A stretch of DNA of 23,383 nucleotides, from positions 1 through 23,383 of the IMG/VR virus record IMGVR_UViG_3300042879_003734. The stretch is one strand, 5' to 3'. The number at the start of each line of letters is the position of its first letter. Position 1 is the stretch's first letter. This stretch comes from a virus. Positions 13,318-21,158 of this stretch are shown piece by piece. Both the position numbers and the translations under genes were made by a program. The notes beneath the pieces are model-generated. The model saw only the letters and a list, made by a program, of their open reading frames with translations, was not told the DNA's origin and did not search any database.

Positions 13318-14013
13318 TTATTTATTATTACAATTTTTTGTTAATTCTTCCCAAGAAACTGGAAAGAGCGGCGATATACAATCCCCGATAGCCTTTGCGT
13401 ATTCGCGAACTTCCCATTGTGCATGGGCATCAATTCTCTGAGCATAAATTCTCGCAAAAGCTGAGAGCGAACCTGTCCACCACCACTCAGTGAATGTTCC
13501 TTGTGGGAGAACGGCTCTTGCCTGTTCTGGGGCGATACCTTGTTCCAAAAGATTTTCATAAGTTTCCAATGCTTTCTTTAATACTACATTATACTCAAAA
13601 GTAGCTTTGGCTGCAAGTTCAAAGTCATCCACAAAATCAGAGCTTCCTTGTTTTGCACCATCAGTTGGAGCATTTCTCCATATGGGCGTATAAAACTCTG
13701 GGGTATCAGTAACATATCTTCGGCTAACTTCATTTTCTACTAAACCTACCTTATGCTTAAACAATTGTGTACGAATAAAAATTGGAGCCTTGATTCTCAA
13801 AGAAATCTGAGGATGAGCGAACGGTGTCCAGTGTTTATGCTTAGAAAGATATCGAATTAATTTGACATCTCTCTCTGATAACTTATTATCACTTTCCCAG
13901 TTGCTTTCTTTGTTGAAAGAAACACGAGCTGCGTTTGCAACCATTAGATCATCACCCATGCAGGCCATAAGATCCACATGGCCCATATTCAAAACACTCA
14001 CACGCTTTAACAT
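13318..14013 (-). CDS. thyX: Flavin-dependent thymidylate synthase ThyX, 231 aa
   Basis: The ThyX signature region reads QLFKHKVGLVENEVSRRY (residues 83-100). The usual RHR is replaced by KHK and the pattern has the longer X8 spacing before SRRY, as in some phage enzymes. The conserved N-terminal AARVSF and the C-terminal half with QARAVLP, TGSLSAFARI and R..AQWE..EYA are present. It methylates dUMP to dTMP using FAD, NADPH and methylene-tetrahydrofolate. GAGG lies 6 nt before the ATG at the very end of the 75-aa gene. With RNR and dUTPase it forms the nucleotide-supply part of the genome. Confidence 0.95.
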   Translation of the reverse strand: MLKRVSVLNMGHVDLMACMGDDLMVANAARVSFNKESNWESDNKLSERDVKLIRYLSKHKHWTPFAHPQISLRIKAPIFIRTQLFKHKVGLVENEVSRRYVTDTPEFYTPIWRNAPTDGAKQGSSDFVDDFELAAKATFEYNVVLKKALETYENLLEQGIAPEQARAVLPQGTFTEWWWTGSLSAFARIYAQRIDAHAQWEVREYAKAIGDCISPLFPVSWEELTKNCNNK

Positions 14014-14014
14014 A

Positions 14015-14242
14015 TTAAACCTCTAAATCTTTATCATCATCTTCATCTATAAACTTTAATTCTACACCCGGAATATCAACGCTATCCTTGGCATAATCAA
14101 CTGCCTTCTGCCAAAGATCTTTATCCATCTCTTTGATATACTGGCTGAAATAAGAGTTAAACTGAAGAAAAGCCTGACAGACTTTCATTTGAGCTTCCTC
14201 ATTCAATCCTTCAAAATCATCTCCAAAATTTTCATCTATCAT
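14015..14242 (-). CDS. Small acidic protein of unknown function, 75 aa
   Basis: This very acidic, helical protein has a C-terminus rich in Asp/Glu (FIDEDDDKDLEV). The start at 14242 was chosen because its ATGA overlaps the primase stop and GGAG lies 6 nt upstream; an ATG 12 nt earlier (14254) is less well supplied. It sits between primase and thyX and ends 1 nt before the thyX start region. It could be a DNA-mimic or a partner of the replication proteins, but nothing in the sequence identifies it. Confidence 0.7.
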   Translation of the reverse strand: MIDENFGDDFEGLNEEAQMKVCQAFLQFNSYFSQYIKEMDKDLWQKAVDYAKDSVDIPGVELKFIDEDDDKDLEV

Positions 14243-15219
14243 GACTTTCTCCATGCTAAAAATTTTAGTCTAGCTGCATTATCTGAATACGTATTAGTAT
14301 CTAGCATCTGTATTGTCTTTTCTCTTCCATATTTTAAACACATTTCATTTATGTCCTTTTCATCTATTTTTGGCCATATTACAATCTTATAACCTTCATC
14401 TATTGCCTGCTGCATCATTCCATGCAATGCAATATTTCTTGGCTCATTATCGAATGCAAATACAACATTCTTTCCTCTAATCTTTGATGGTATATCAAAA
14501 CTGGACCCAACCATGGCTATTGCATTTGGCAAAAACAAAGAATCAAGAGGACCTTCAACGACATATACTTTGTTCAAAGCGTTTATCTTGTCAAGTCCAT
14601 ACCACAGTCTTTCTACATGCGGAGACTTATATGTAATATACCTTATCTTTGCATTTTTGTCAAATGATCTTCCCTGAACACCTATGATCTTTCCTGAATC
14701 ATCAAAAAATGGAATGACCAAACGAGGTTCCTGAATGGATGTTTTGAAAAACTTAACAGCAATCTTGGAAAAATCATCTATGTAATAGAGTAAATTATGT
14801 TTCTCTTCAGGTATGCCACGATCAATCACGTACTTTCTAGCGTAATGATTCTTGGGAAGATCAATTATACTGGTTCCGATATAAGATGGAATTACTCTTT
14901 CCGTAGGTTGAATAAATGCTTCTTGAAGAGTCACACCATGAATTCTTGAACTATAACATTCAAAGGCATACTCTTTGGCAAGATGTGGAGAAAGATTCTC
15001 AAGAACAGTTTTTACCGTGCAAGAAAACCCGCAGTTATGGCACTTGTAATAATAGTGATCTTTATTTACGTAGAAGTAACCACGAGTCTTGGATTTGTTG
15101 CGTTGTGAATCACCACACTTAAAACAACGACAAGTAGCAAGCCCATCCTTCTTCCACTTGAATTTAACAAGTGAAGAGGATACCATATTAATGAACTTTT
15201 TCTCTATGGCCGTATTCAT
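14239..15219 (-). CDS. T4 gp61-like DNA primase, 326 aa
   Basis: A zinc-binding domain (C32/C35 and C60/C63) is followed by a TOPRIM-type catalytic domain with VVEGPLDSLF (E222, D226) and FAFDNEP (D256, N257), the layout of T4 gp61 and DnaG-type primases. Length is close to T4 gp61 (342 aa). It would make RNA primers on the lagging strand in complex with the gp41-like helicase, whose gene lies immediately upstream. I chose the ATG at 15219, which overlaps the helicase stop as TGATG; an in-frame TTG 12 nt earlier is less likely. The stop overlaps the next start as ATGA. Confidence 0.93.
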   Translation of the reverse strand: MNTAIEKKFINMVSSSLVKFKWKKDGLATCRCFKCGDSQRNKSKTRGYFYVNKDHYYYKCHNCGFSCTVKTVLENLSPHLAKEYAFECYSSRIHGVTLQEAFIQPTERVIPSYIGTSIIDLPKNHYARKYVIDRGIPEEKHNLLYYIDDFSKIAVKFFKTSIQEPRLVIPFFDDSGKIIGVQGRSFDKNAKIRYITYKSPHVERLWYGLDKINALNKVYVVEGPLDSLFLPNAIAMVGSSFDIPSKIRGKNVVFAFDNEPRNIALHGMMQQAIDEGYKIVIWPKIDEKDINEMCLKYGREKTIQMLDTNTYSDNAARLKFLAWRKS

Positions 15220-16622
15220 CACATCTGCCAATCAAGACCTGCTTTTTCAGCAGCCTTGGAAACAGCTCTATAATAATTCTCTTCTTCGGACAACTTTTCC
15301 TTATTGCTGCTCTGGTTTGCACTGACCATCACAGGCTGACCTTCCTCCTCAACGTCGGAAAGCTTCATCTTGCTGAAAGAAACACCAACTACAAACTTCT
15401 TGTTGACTGAGGTAGTATTGTAACGATTCTTCAACTGCTTGACCATCAATTGATTAACATCATCAAGCTCATCTGTGCGGATCAAAGCAGCAAAGAAGTC
15501 TGCAGTGGCAGGAAGACCGAAAGACTCCGAGGTGTCCTCAAGGCCGATATCAGTGCTGCTGAACCCAGTTCGATTAACCTGAGTTGCACTAAAAAGAGGC
15601 ACATCAAACTCAACAGCAAGACCTCTTAGTTCTTCTGCGATAGCCTTGATATAATGGTAACTATTGGTATTTCCCGTATTCTTAATTCTAGACGAAGAAC
15701 AAATATTCAAGTAATCGATGAAGATAATATCGGGAACAAACTTCTTCTTCGTCTTCAATTCCTTAAGTAGAATTCTAAAATGACTAACGCTGGCTCCACC
15801 AGTGGGATACTCTTTAATAATAAGTCTTCCGTTGCAGGAGGACTTAAGGTTATCCATTTTCTTTTTGTAGACAGAACGAGGCATGTTCTTCAGATCCTGA
15901 ACAGGAATGTCAAGAAGATTTGCATCAATTCTCTCTGCAATTCTTTCCTCGGCCATCTCAAGAGTTATATAAAGAACATTAAGATTTTGCATCAAACAAG
16001 CAGAGGCGTGGTGGCAAAGAAAGAGACTCTTACCACATCCAGTACCAGCCATGATGATGTTCAAGGTCTTGGAAGGAGTACCGCCTCCTGTGATCGTATT
16101 GAAATACTCAAGATCAAATGGAATTCTACGCTCGGTCTTGCTGTAAAAGTCAAAACGAAGTTCAGAATCTTCAATAAAATCGTGACCAACGCGAGTGTCA
16201 AAGCTTACTGCCAAGGCGTCGGAAAGAATCTCTGGAATCGCGTTTTCAGTAATGTTCTTTTCCTTGTCCCCGATAATGGAAATAGATTCCATGATGGCGA
16301 GGTGCAAAGCTCTATCCTTACAAAACTTTTCTGTCTTCTCAAGAAGCCATTTATAATCTTCTCTGTCAGTATTGTTGTAAAGTTCACTGATGAGCTTCTT
16401 GGAGTTTTTAAAAGTATCTTCACTCACTCCATTTTCAGACTCAATAAGCATATCCAAAGCATCTTTAGTAGGAAGCGATGAATAATTGGTGACAAAATTA
16501 TTGATGTGAGTAAAAATTATTTGTTCAGGTAGAGATTGAAAATACTCCCTCTTCATGAAAGGGAGTACTTTGCGGCAAAACTCTTCGTTCTTAGCGAGAT
16601 TCTTAAGAATGATTTTTTCCAT
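15219..16622 (-). CDS. T4 gp41-like replicative DNA helicase (DnaB family), 467 aa
   Basis: The N-terminus MEKIILKNLA...FCRKVLPFMKREYF aligns with the start of T4 gp41, which is why I prefer the ATG at 16622 over an upstream one at 16640. The Walker A GTGCGKS (193-199), the LEMAEERIAERIDAN segment, the Walker B IIFIDY (D303), SATQVNR and a late KNRYN arginine region match the RecA-fold motor of gp41. The hexamer unwinds DNA 5' to 3' on the lagging strand and recruits the primase. Upstream it overlaps the 125-aa gene by 20 nt; downstream it is coupled to the primase by a TGATG overlap. Confidence 0.95.
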   Translation of the reverse strand: MEKIILKNLAKNEEFCRKVLPFMKREYFQSLPEQIIFTHINNFVTNYSSLPTKDALDMLIESENGVSEDTFKNSKKLISELYNNTDREDYKWLLEKTEKFCKDRALHLAIMESISIIGDKEKNITENAIPEILSDALAVSFDTRVGHDFIEDSELRFDFYSKTERRIPFDLEYFNTITGGGTPSKTLNIIMAGTGCGKSLFLCHHASACLMQNLNVLYITLEMAEERIAERIDANLLDIPVQDLKNMPRSVYKKKMDNLKSSCNGRLIIKEYPTGGASVSHFRILLKELKTKKKFVPDIIFIDYLNICSSSRIKNTGNTNSYHYIKAIAEELRGLAVEFDVPLFSATQVNRTGFSSTDIGLEDTSESFGLPATADFFAALIRTDELDDVNQLMVKQLKNRYNTTSVNKKFVVGVSFSKMKLSDVEEEGQPVMVSANQSSNKEKLSEEENYYRAVSKAAEKAGLDWQM

Positions 16623-16980
16623 ATGGCTCTTCGTGGACATCTGCCTCTAGATCTTCCTCTTCGCCCAACGATGGATCGATGGAAGATGTCATATTGATGT
16701 CCTGTCTGTTGACTATTATATCATACAGTATCTCTCCAACGAAGTCAACAAACTCTTGGTCATTAATATCTACTTTAATATTTTCTGGAGATTTCATGAC
16801 TTCAAGATCAAAATTAATACTAAGATTTTCATTTACAACGTCAAAACTAACTCGTTGAAATCTAAATTCAACATTCTTATACGGATTTATTAAAATTCTT
16901 ATGGGTAGAGTATCTGTGTCTTTGTATTCTTCAACTTCATCAAGAAATACATAAGAATCGCTTAAATCATGGTTGGCCAT
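16603..16980 (-). CDS. Acidic protein of unknown function between uvsX and the helicase, 125 aa
   Basis: A clear Shine-Dalgarno (AAAGGA, 7 nt upstream) selects the ATG at 16980 rather than an earlier one at 17007. The protein is acidic, with a strand-rich central part (FRFQRVSFDVV, LSINFDLEVM) and a disordered acidic C-terminus. It overlaps uvsX by 14 nt and the helicase by 20 nt. T4 also has a small gene (gene 40) between uvsX and 41, but I see no sequence evidence for homology. It may be an accessory factor of recombination or helicase function (inference from position). Confidence 0.7.
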   Translation of the reverse strand: MANHDLSDSYVFLDEVEEYKDTDTLPIRILINPYKNVEFRFQRVSFDVVNENLSINFDLEVMKSPENIKVDINDQEFVDFVGEILYDIIVNRQDINMTSSIDPSLGEEEDLEADVHEEPYGKNHS

Positions 16981-17986
16981 ATTTGAAATCCTTTTGAACT
17001 TCTTCATCGATCTTTTTCAAAACCTCTTTGGTAAAATATTTTTCAGGGTCTTCGTCAATATTTTTCTCAAATACTTTTGTGCCATCAGGAAGTTCTATTC
17101 TAGTAGATACTTTCTTGAAGACATTATATTTAATCGCCAAATCAGTCAAACCATAGTAGCGGCTCAATCCTGAGCTATAGTTTAGCCGCGTTTCAACGAA
17201 CATATTTTCTTTGGTAAATCTGTTTTTGTAATTCGTACACTTAATGAAGTTTCCTATGATGCCTTCATCTGTTCTATCTTTGCTCTTTGAGAGCATGATG
17301 ATAGTGCTCGCAGCGTACTTAAGACCTACGCCACCTCCAAGATCCTTGGTTGGAACATAAGAACCAATCACCTGATACGTGTGGTTGGTTAGTAGCATTG
17401 GAATTTGAGCTTTGCCAAGCTTCATAGTGAGGACACGGAAAGCAGCCTTATTCTGCTGTGCCTTAGTCATATCTCGGACATTTTTTCCTTCAGCAGAATC
17501 TGTCATCTCTTTTTCAGTAGACAACATTCCCAAGGAATCTAAGACCATAAACATTGGTTTTCTGTCCTCTTCAGGAGTTTCAAGCACATCATTGACAATC
17601 TTAAGTGCTTGAGTCTTGAACTCCTCAATGGTAGCAACTGGAACAACCGCAATGCGCTTAGTATCCAGTCCTCTCTCTTCGAACATACTTCGGGTCACAG
17701 CCTGCTCTGTGTCAAAGTAAACAACCACACCATCTTTGTGGTCATTTAAAAACTGCCGTGAGATTCCAATAGCATAGAATGTTTTTCCAGTTGCAGGATC
17801 TCCAGCCAAACAAGAAATCTTATTTGCGGGAAGCCCTCCGTATAATGAACCAGACAACAAAGCATTGAGCACATAAGAACCTGTGTCAATAAACTTTGTT
17901 ACATCCGAACCGGGAATTCCGTCTGCTGCGATGCTTGCGTCTTGGTTATCAATCTTACTCAATAAATTTTCAAGATATTTCGACAT
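16967..17986 (-). CDS. uvsX: UvsX/RecA-like recombinase, 339 aa
   Basis: A Walker A GDPATGKT (62-69), a Walker B-type FMVLDS (D150) and a glycine-rich KDLGGGVGLKYAAS loop are laid out as in T4 UvsX, a phage RecA homologue; length is close to that protein. It forms filaments on single-stranded DNA and drives strand exchange in recombination-dependent replication. GGAAG lies 5 nt before the ATG at 17986. A TATAAATA sequence just before the Shine-Dalgarno overlaps the stop of the upstream gene and may give extra late transcription. The C-terminus overlaps the 125-aa gene. Confidence 0.93.
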   Translation of the reverse strand: MSKYLENLLSKIDNQDASIAADGIPGSDVTKFIDTGSYVLNALLSGSLYGGLPANKISCLAGDPATGKTFYAIGISRQFLNDHKDGVVVYFDTEQAVTRSMFEERGLDTKRIAVVPVATIEEFKTQALKIVNDVLETPEEDRKPMFMVLDSLGMLSTEKEMTDSAEGKNVRDMTKAQQNKAAFRVLTMKLGKAQIPMLLTNHTYQVIGSYVPTKDLGGGVGLKYAASTIIMLSKSKDRTDEGIIGNFIKCTNYKNRFTKENMFVETRLNYSSGLSRYYGLTDLAIKYNVFKKVSTRIELPDGTKVFEKNIDEDPEKYFTKEVLKKIDEEVQKDFKYGQP

Positions 17987-17996
17987 ATTTACTTCC

Positions 17997-18004
17997 TATT
18001 TATA
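17997..18004 (-). promoter_or_regulatory. Possible late promoter core TATAAATA before uvsX
   Basis: An exact TATAAATA reads leftward 10 nt before the uvsX ATG. Part of it is the stop codon of the 87-aa gene, and a Shine-Dalgarno follows, so it may be chance. If active, it would give late expression of uvsX with a ~5 nt leader. Confidence 0.35.
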
Positions 18005-18263
18005 CTTGATCCAACAAATTATTCAAATCTTTTATTTCTTCTTTTAGCATAAGAATTTCTTCTTGTGCTTCGGTCAATTTAGCTCTTAGCTCTTCTGCTT
18101 CTTTTTGATATTTCTTCATCATTTCATAGTTAGATGGAAGATTTTTGGGATATTCAAAAGTTTTATCCCAATCTATATCTTCTTTTTTCAACTTAACTTT
18201 TTTAGTGTAATACTTATTCATAATGTTATCCAAAAATGTGTTATCCATTTCATAATAGTTCAT
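18000..18263 (-). CDS. Small coiled-coil protein, 87 aa
   Basis: The N-terminal half is basic/aromatic (MNYYEMDNTFLDN, then KKVKLKKED). The C-terminal ~40 residues are a strong heptad-type coiled coil (AEELRAKLTEAQEEILMLKE). It lies 2 nt after the DNA polymerase stop and just before uvsX, without an obvious Shine-Dalgarno, so it is probably translated by coupling. No family was recognised; oligomerisation with a replication protein is possible. Confidence 0.7.
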   Translation of the reverse strand: MNYYEMDNTFLDNIMNKYYTKKVKLKKEDIDWDKTFEYPKNLPSNYEMMKKYQKEAEELRAKLTEAQEEILMLKEEIKDLNNLLDQV

Positions 18264-18265
18264 GG

Positions 18266-20764
18266 TTATTCAAAAAATGATTCAAGAGTTTGATTTGTGT
18301 CTGTGGTCCAGCCTATTACTTCGGTTACATTCCTAAGTGGCTCTAGAAAAGTTTTTTCAAACTGCATTTCAAAGTCTGCAAACTTTTCCAAATTAAATTC
18401 TTTTGGAGGTACATTTTGAAATCCTATGACTCTTTCCCGACTGTCCCTGCCATAAGGATTAGGCACCTTTAGATGAATAAATTTTATCTTATCACCTTCG
18501 CCTATTACAGAATGCTTCTCTTCAAGCCCTAGCTTTTTGATCTGGTAATTATACAGCAAAGCAGCCTTAGTTGCAATAGGTGTTGACTTGCGATATATAG
18601 TTTCTTTGTCACAATATGTGTTCATCCCTGCAATTTTTCTTGGGGATGATATTTTTTCTATGGGTTGAGCAAAAAATTCTTCTCGGAACTTAGAAACAAA
18701 TTTAAGCAATGCATCATTATTTTTGGTAAGCATTATCTTAAGTGCAATCTTTAAATTCTCACGAACAAGATGTGGAGTGCTGGATCGTGCAGTTTCCATA
18801 CCCATGATTTTTACTTTTGGTTCAGTGAATCTCACACCTTCCTTGTCGAAAACACAAAGAGCATATCTTTTCTTTGCCTTGAAAATACCAGAGGTTGCAA
18901 TAACTTCTCTCTTGAATTGAAGTCTCTTTTCTTTGCACCCAAAGAGATCTCCAAGTTGATTCATTGCTTTTTCCAAAACAGGTTGAATTGCTTTTTTGGC
19001 AGAGTTATCAAGAAAGTCTACTATTTCACTTTCTTCTACTCCAACTTTTTCGACAATCGGATTCATGTTAATATACAGAGAATCAGTGTCGGCAGCGATG
19101 ACAACATCAAGGTTTGGTTGCTTTGTTATCTTGATAAAATATTCATTTATTTTCTTCTCTGCTGTACGAATTACATACTGACCAGTCATAGTAACAGCAA
19201 CGGCCAACTCAGGGGATGAGTATACGAATCCCGGATTTCCTAGACAACCATACAAACTGTTGGCCAAAATCTTCTTAACTGATTGCTTGATTGAAAGCGC
19301 TGCGATTCTGTCAGTCAGAGAACCTTCTTTGTCGCCATTCTTTTCCTTTACCTTTTCCAGTTCAATCATTTGCTTTTTGGCTTCCTGCCTTTGATTGAAT
19401 GTTCTTTCGATGAGAATTGGAATGAATCCCTTTTCGGTCATAGAAAAAACAGCACCGTTTGATGCCACACAATGTCCTTTGGCGGTCTGGTCTTTAACAA
19501 ATGCTTTAAGATCTTCTTGAGGATTCAGATAATCATCCACACCCCACTTTGAATTGTGCAGAACAAGAGTATCCGGACTTATGTTAAACTGCATAATGAT
19601 GCTTGGATACAGACTTGTAGCATCAAAACTTACTACATTATAATAAAAACCGGGAGTTACTTCCTTGACATAGGCCCCAATAAACTGTTCATCTTTATCG
19701 TAAAACTTCTTAAGCTGAGGAACAACTTTGTGATCTTTCAAATAGTCAAAGCAAATGCTTTCCCAGATTTTAGTGGAAAAGAACACTCCATCGAAGTTAA
19801 TCTTTGCTTCAAATGCAATAGAAACAGCCAGCTCTATAAGACGCAGCTTTTTCTCAAGCTTTTCAACAAGCAAGGTATCTTGAACATTATATTCGAAGAA
19901 TCTCTGATAATTCTTTTTATAGAATTCACGCAAAGAACCATAGTCTGAATAGTCAACTTTTGTCTCACCCAGTTCAACTTCAGAAATATATGCAAGTGCA
20001 TAGCTTTCTTGGTTTGTTCCAGAAAACTTCTTGTAAAGTTCGATGTAATCCAACACCATATACCCCGGAATATCTACACTGTAGTAGATTCTTCCGTTTG
20101 CTGCGTATTCTCTTTTACGCAGAAATCCCCATGGACTGAACTTATTGGCAAATGCCTGTGAGACTATACGCTCTGCCCGATTTACAATATAGGGCAAATC
20201 GAAGTTGCGAATATTCCAACCAGTTAAGATGTCTGGATCCAACTTTTTTACCATGTCAAAAAACCCAGACAACATGGCCTCTTCAGTGTCATAATGATGA
20301 ACAAAAACATCTTCCGAAACACATGGCGTAAGGGTAAAGCTATGCGTTTCTTCACCACACTTAATAGTTATGAGAATAATCTTTTCGTTTGCCGTCGCAA
20401 TATCTGGAAAGCCATGCTCACACTCGGTCTCAATATCAATGTAAAGAGTCTTCAGTTGCTTAAAATCATAACTAACATTTTCCGGAAAAGTTTCATATAT
20501 GTACTGCTGGACAAAATCTGCAGTTCCATAGATGGCAAAATTATCCATATCCCGATATTCATCAATAAAACTTCTAGCATCAAGAATGGACGAAAAATCC
20601 ATCCTTTTCAATTTTGTTCCAGTAAGAGATGTATAGTCTCCGGAAGGCTCTTGCAAATAAAAAGAAGGCGCGAAAGCTTCCTTTCGCGTCTCCCTGATTC
20701 CGTTGTTGTAGCCTCGGTATAGAACGTTGCTACCACGGACAACTATGCTAGTGTAGAATTGCAT
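18266..20764 (-). CDS. Family B DNA polymerase, T4 gp43-like, 832 aa
   Basis: Three exonuclease motifs are intact: YIDIET (D110, E112), NIRNFD (D189) and YNVQD (D296), so it should proofread. Polymerase motif A (SFDATSLYPS, D381), motif B (KKILANSLYG, around 497-506) and motif C (AADTDSLYI, D559 and D561) follow in order. It is slightly shorter than T4 gp43 (898 aa). It is the replicative polymerase and heads the replication operon. Its sigma70-like promoter overlaps the stop codon of the Nmad1 gene, and the ATG lies 7 nt after the -10, with no Shine-Dalgarno. A palindrome spans the -10. Confidence 0.97.
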   Translation of the reverse strand: MQFYTSIVVRGSNVLYRGYNNGIRETRKEAFAPSFYLQEPSGDYTSLTGTKLKRMDFSSILDARSFIDEYRDMDNFAIYGTADFVQQYIYETFPENVSYDFKQLKTLYIDIETECEHGFPDIATANEKIILITIKCGEETHSFTLTPCVSEDVFVHHYDTEEAMLSGFFDMVKKLDPDILTGWNIRNFDLPYIVNRAERIVSQAFANKFSPWGFLRKREYAANGRIYYSVDIPGYMVLDYIELYKKFSGTNQESYALAYISEVELGETKVDYSDYGSLREFYKKNYQRFFEYNVQDTLLVEKLEKKLRLIELAVSIAFEAKINFDGVFFSTKIWESICFDYLKDHKVVPQLKKFYDKDEQFIGAYVKEVTPGFYYNVVSFDATSLYPSIIMQFNISPDTLVLHNSKWGVDDYLNPQEDLKAFVKDQTAKGHCVASNGAVFSMTEKGFIPILIERTFNQRQEAKKQMIELEKVKEKNGDKEGSLTDRIAALSIKQSVKKILANSLYGCLGNPGFVYSSPELAVAVTMTGQYVIRTAEKKINEYFIKITKQPNLDVVIAADTDSLYINMNPIVEKVGVEESEIVDFLDNSAKKAIQPVLEKAMNQLGDLFGCKEKRLQFKREVIATSGIFKAKKRYALCVFDKEGVRFTEPKVKIMGMETARSSTPHLVRENLKIALKIMLTKNNDALLKFVSKFREEFFAQPIEKISSPRKIAGMNTYCDKETIYRKSTPIATKAALLYNYQIKKLGLEEKHSVIGEGDKIKFIHLKVPNPYGRDSRERVIGFQNVPPKEFNLEKFADFEMQFEKTFLEPLRNVTEVIGWTTDTNQTLESFFE

Positions 20765-20781
20765 GTGGTATATTATACCAC
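20765..20781. repeat. Perfect 17-bp palindrome over the polymerase -10
   Basis: GTGGTATA and TATACCAC form perfect 8-bp arms around a single T. It covers the -10 TATAAT and reaches to the base before the ATG of the DNA polymerase, the place expected for an operator or an RNA hairpin at a message start. Half of it (GTGGTATA) also occurs at the dUTPase promoter. Confidence 0.6.
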
Positions 20782-20799
20782 CTTTTTACGGTCTTTCAA
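20772..20799 (-). promoter_or_regulatory. Sigma70-like early promoter of the DNA polymerase gene
   Basis: The -35 TTGAAA (20799-20794), a 16-bp spacer and an extended -10 TGGTATAAT (TATAAT at 20777-20772) read leftward. The predicted start is at 20765, 1 nt before the ATG. The -10 contains the stop codon TAA of the upstream Nmad1 gene, so the promoter is embedded in coding DNA. Confidence 0.7.
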
Positions 20800-21090
20800 T
20801 AGCCCAGCAAGAATTACTGAATAGTTTATCATGTCTACGATTGCGTCATAGACGCTTTCGTTTTCGATAGAAAGTTCACCACGATTTAAAAAAGTGGAGA
20901 TTCTTGACATTTTATCGGTCATTCGAATCAAAACACCCAACTCTGCCGAGCTAAATCCCAAATATTCAGCTCTTCTAAAATTTAGAAACGGGTCTTCGCC
21001 ACATGCGTAGTCATTATTCTTCTTACGCATAAGTTCTAGAGCTTCTTGCGAGATGGACTGATGCAATTTAAATAGATCTTCTCTTGTCAT
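20773..21090 (-). CDS. Nmad1/DUF1599-like protein (nucleotide modification associated domain 1), 105 aa
   Basis: The pattern EALELMRKKNNDYA, then PFLNFRRAE, LGVLIRMTDKMSRI and ESVYDAIVDMINY is that of the DUF1599 / nucleotide modification associated domain 1 family, a MazG-like helical fold that occurs in many phages, some with modified DNA. A role in nucleotide pool control or DNA modification is inferred. The ATG at 21090 was chosen because a strong promoter predicts transcription from about 21092; the in-frame ATG at 21108 would lie upstream of that start. It ends 8 nt before the polymerase ATG. Confidence 0.8.
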   Translation of the reverse strand: MTREDLFKLHQSISQEALELMRKKNNDYACGEDPFLNFRRAEYLGFSSAELGVLIRMTDKMSRISTFLNRGELSIENESVYDAIVDMINYSVILAGLLKDRKKVV

Positions 21091-21098
21091 ATAGCCAT

Positions 21099-21127
21099 AT
21101 TTTAGCATCGAAAATGCAAATTGTCAA
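21099..21127 (-). promoter_or_regulatory. Strong sigma70-like promoter of the Nmad1 gene
   Basis: The -35 TTGACA (21127-21122, consensus), a 17-bp spacer and the -10 TAAAAT (21104-21099) read leftward. The predicted start is about 2 nt before the ATG at 21090. The -35 lies only 2 bp from the rightward late core at 21130-21137. Confidence 0.7.
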
Positions 21128-21129
21128 GT

Positions 21130-21137
21130 TATAAATA
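21130..21137 (+). promoter_or_regulatory. T4-type late promoter TATAAATA of the membrane cassette
   Basis: An exact TATAAATA reads rightward 21 nt before the ATG at 21159. Unlike most late starts here, a Shine-Dalgarno (GGAG at 21149-21152, 6 nt before the ATG) follows, so this message has a short leader of about 16 nt. Confidence 0.65.
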
Positions 21138-21158
21138 TTAAGTCGCCCGGAGTTTTTC

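Noticed and set aside
16205-16423. Minus-strand 72-aa ORF inside the helicase gene
   Set aside because: It is an out-of-frame shadow of the gp41-like helicase with no start signal.
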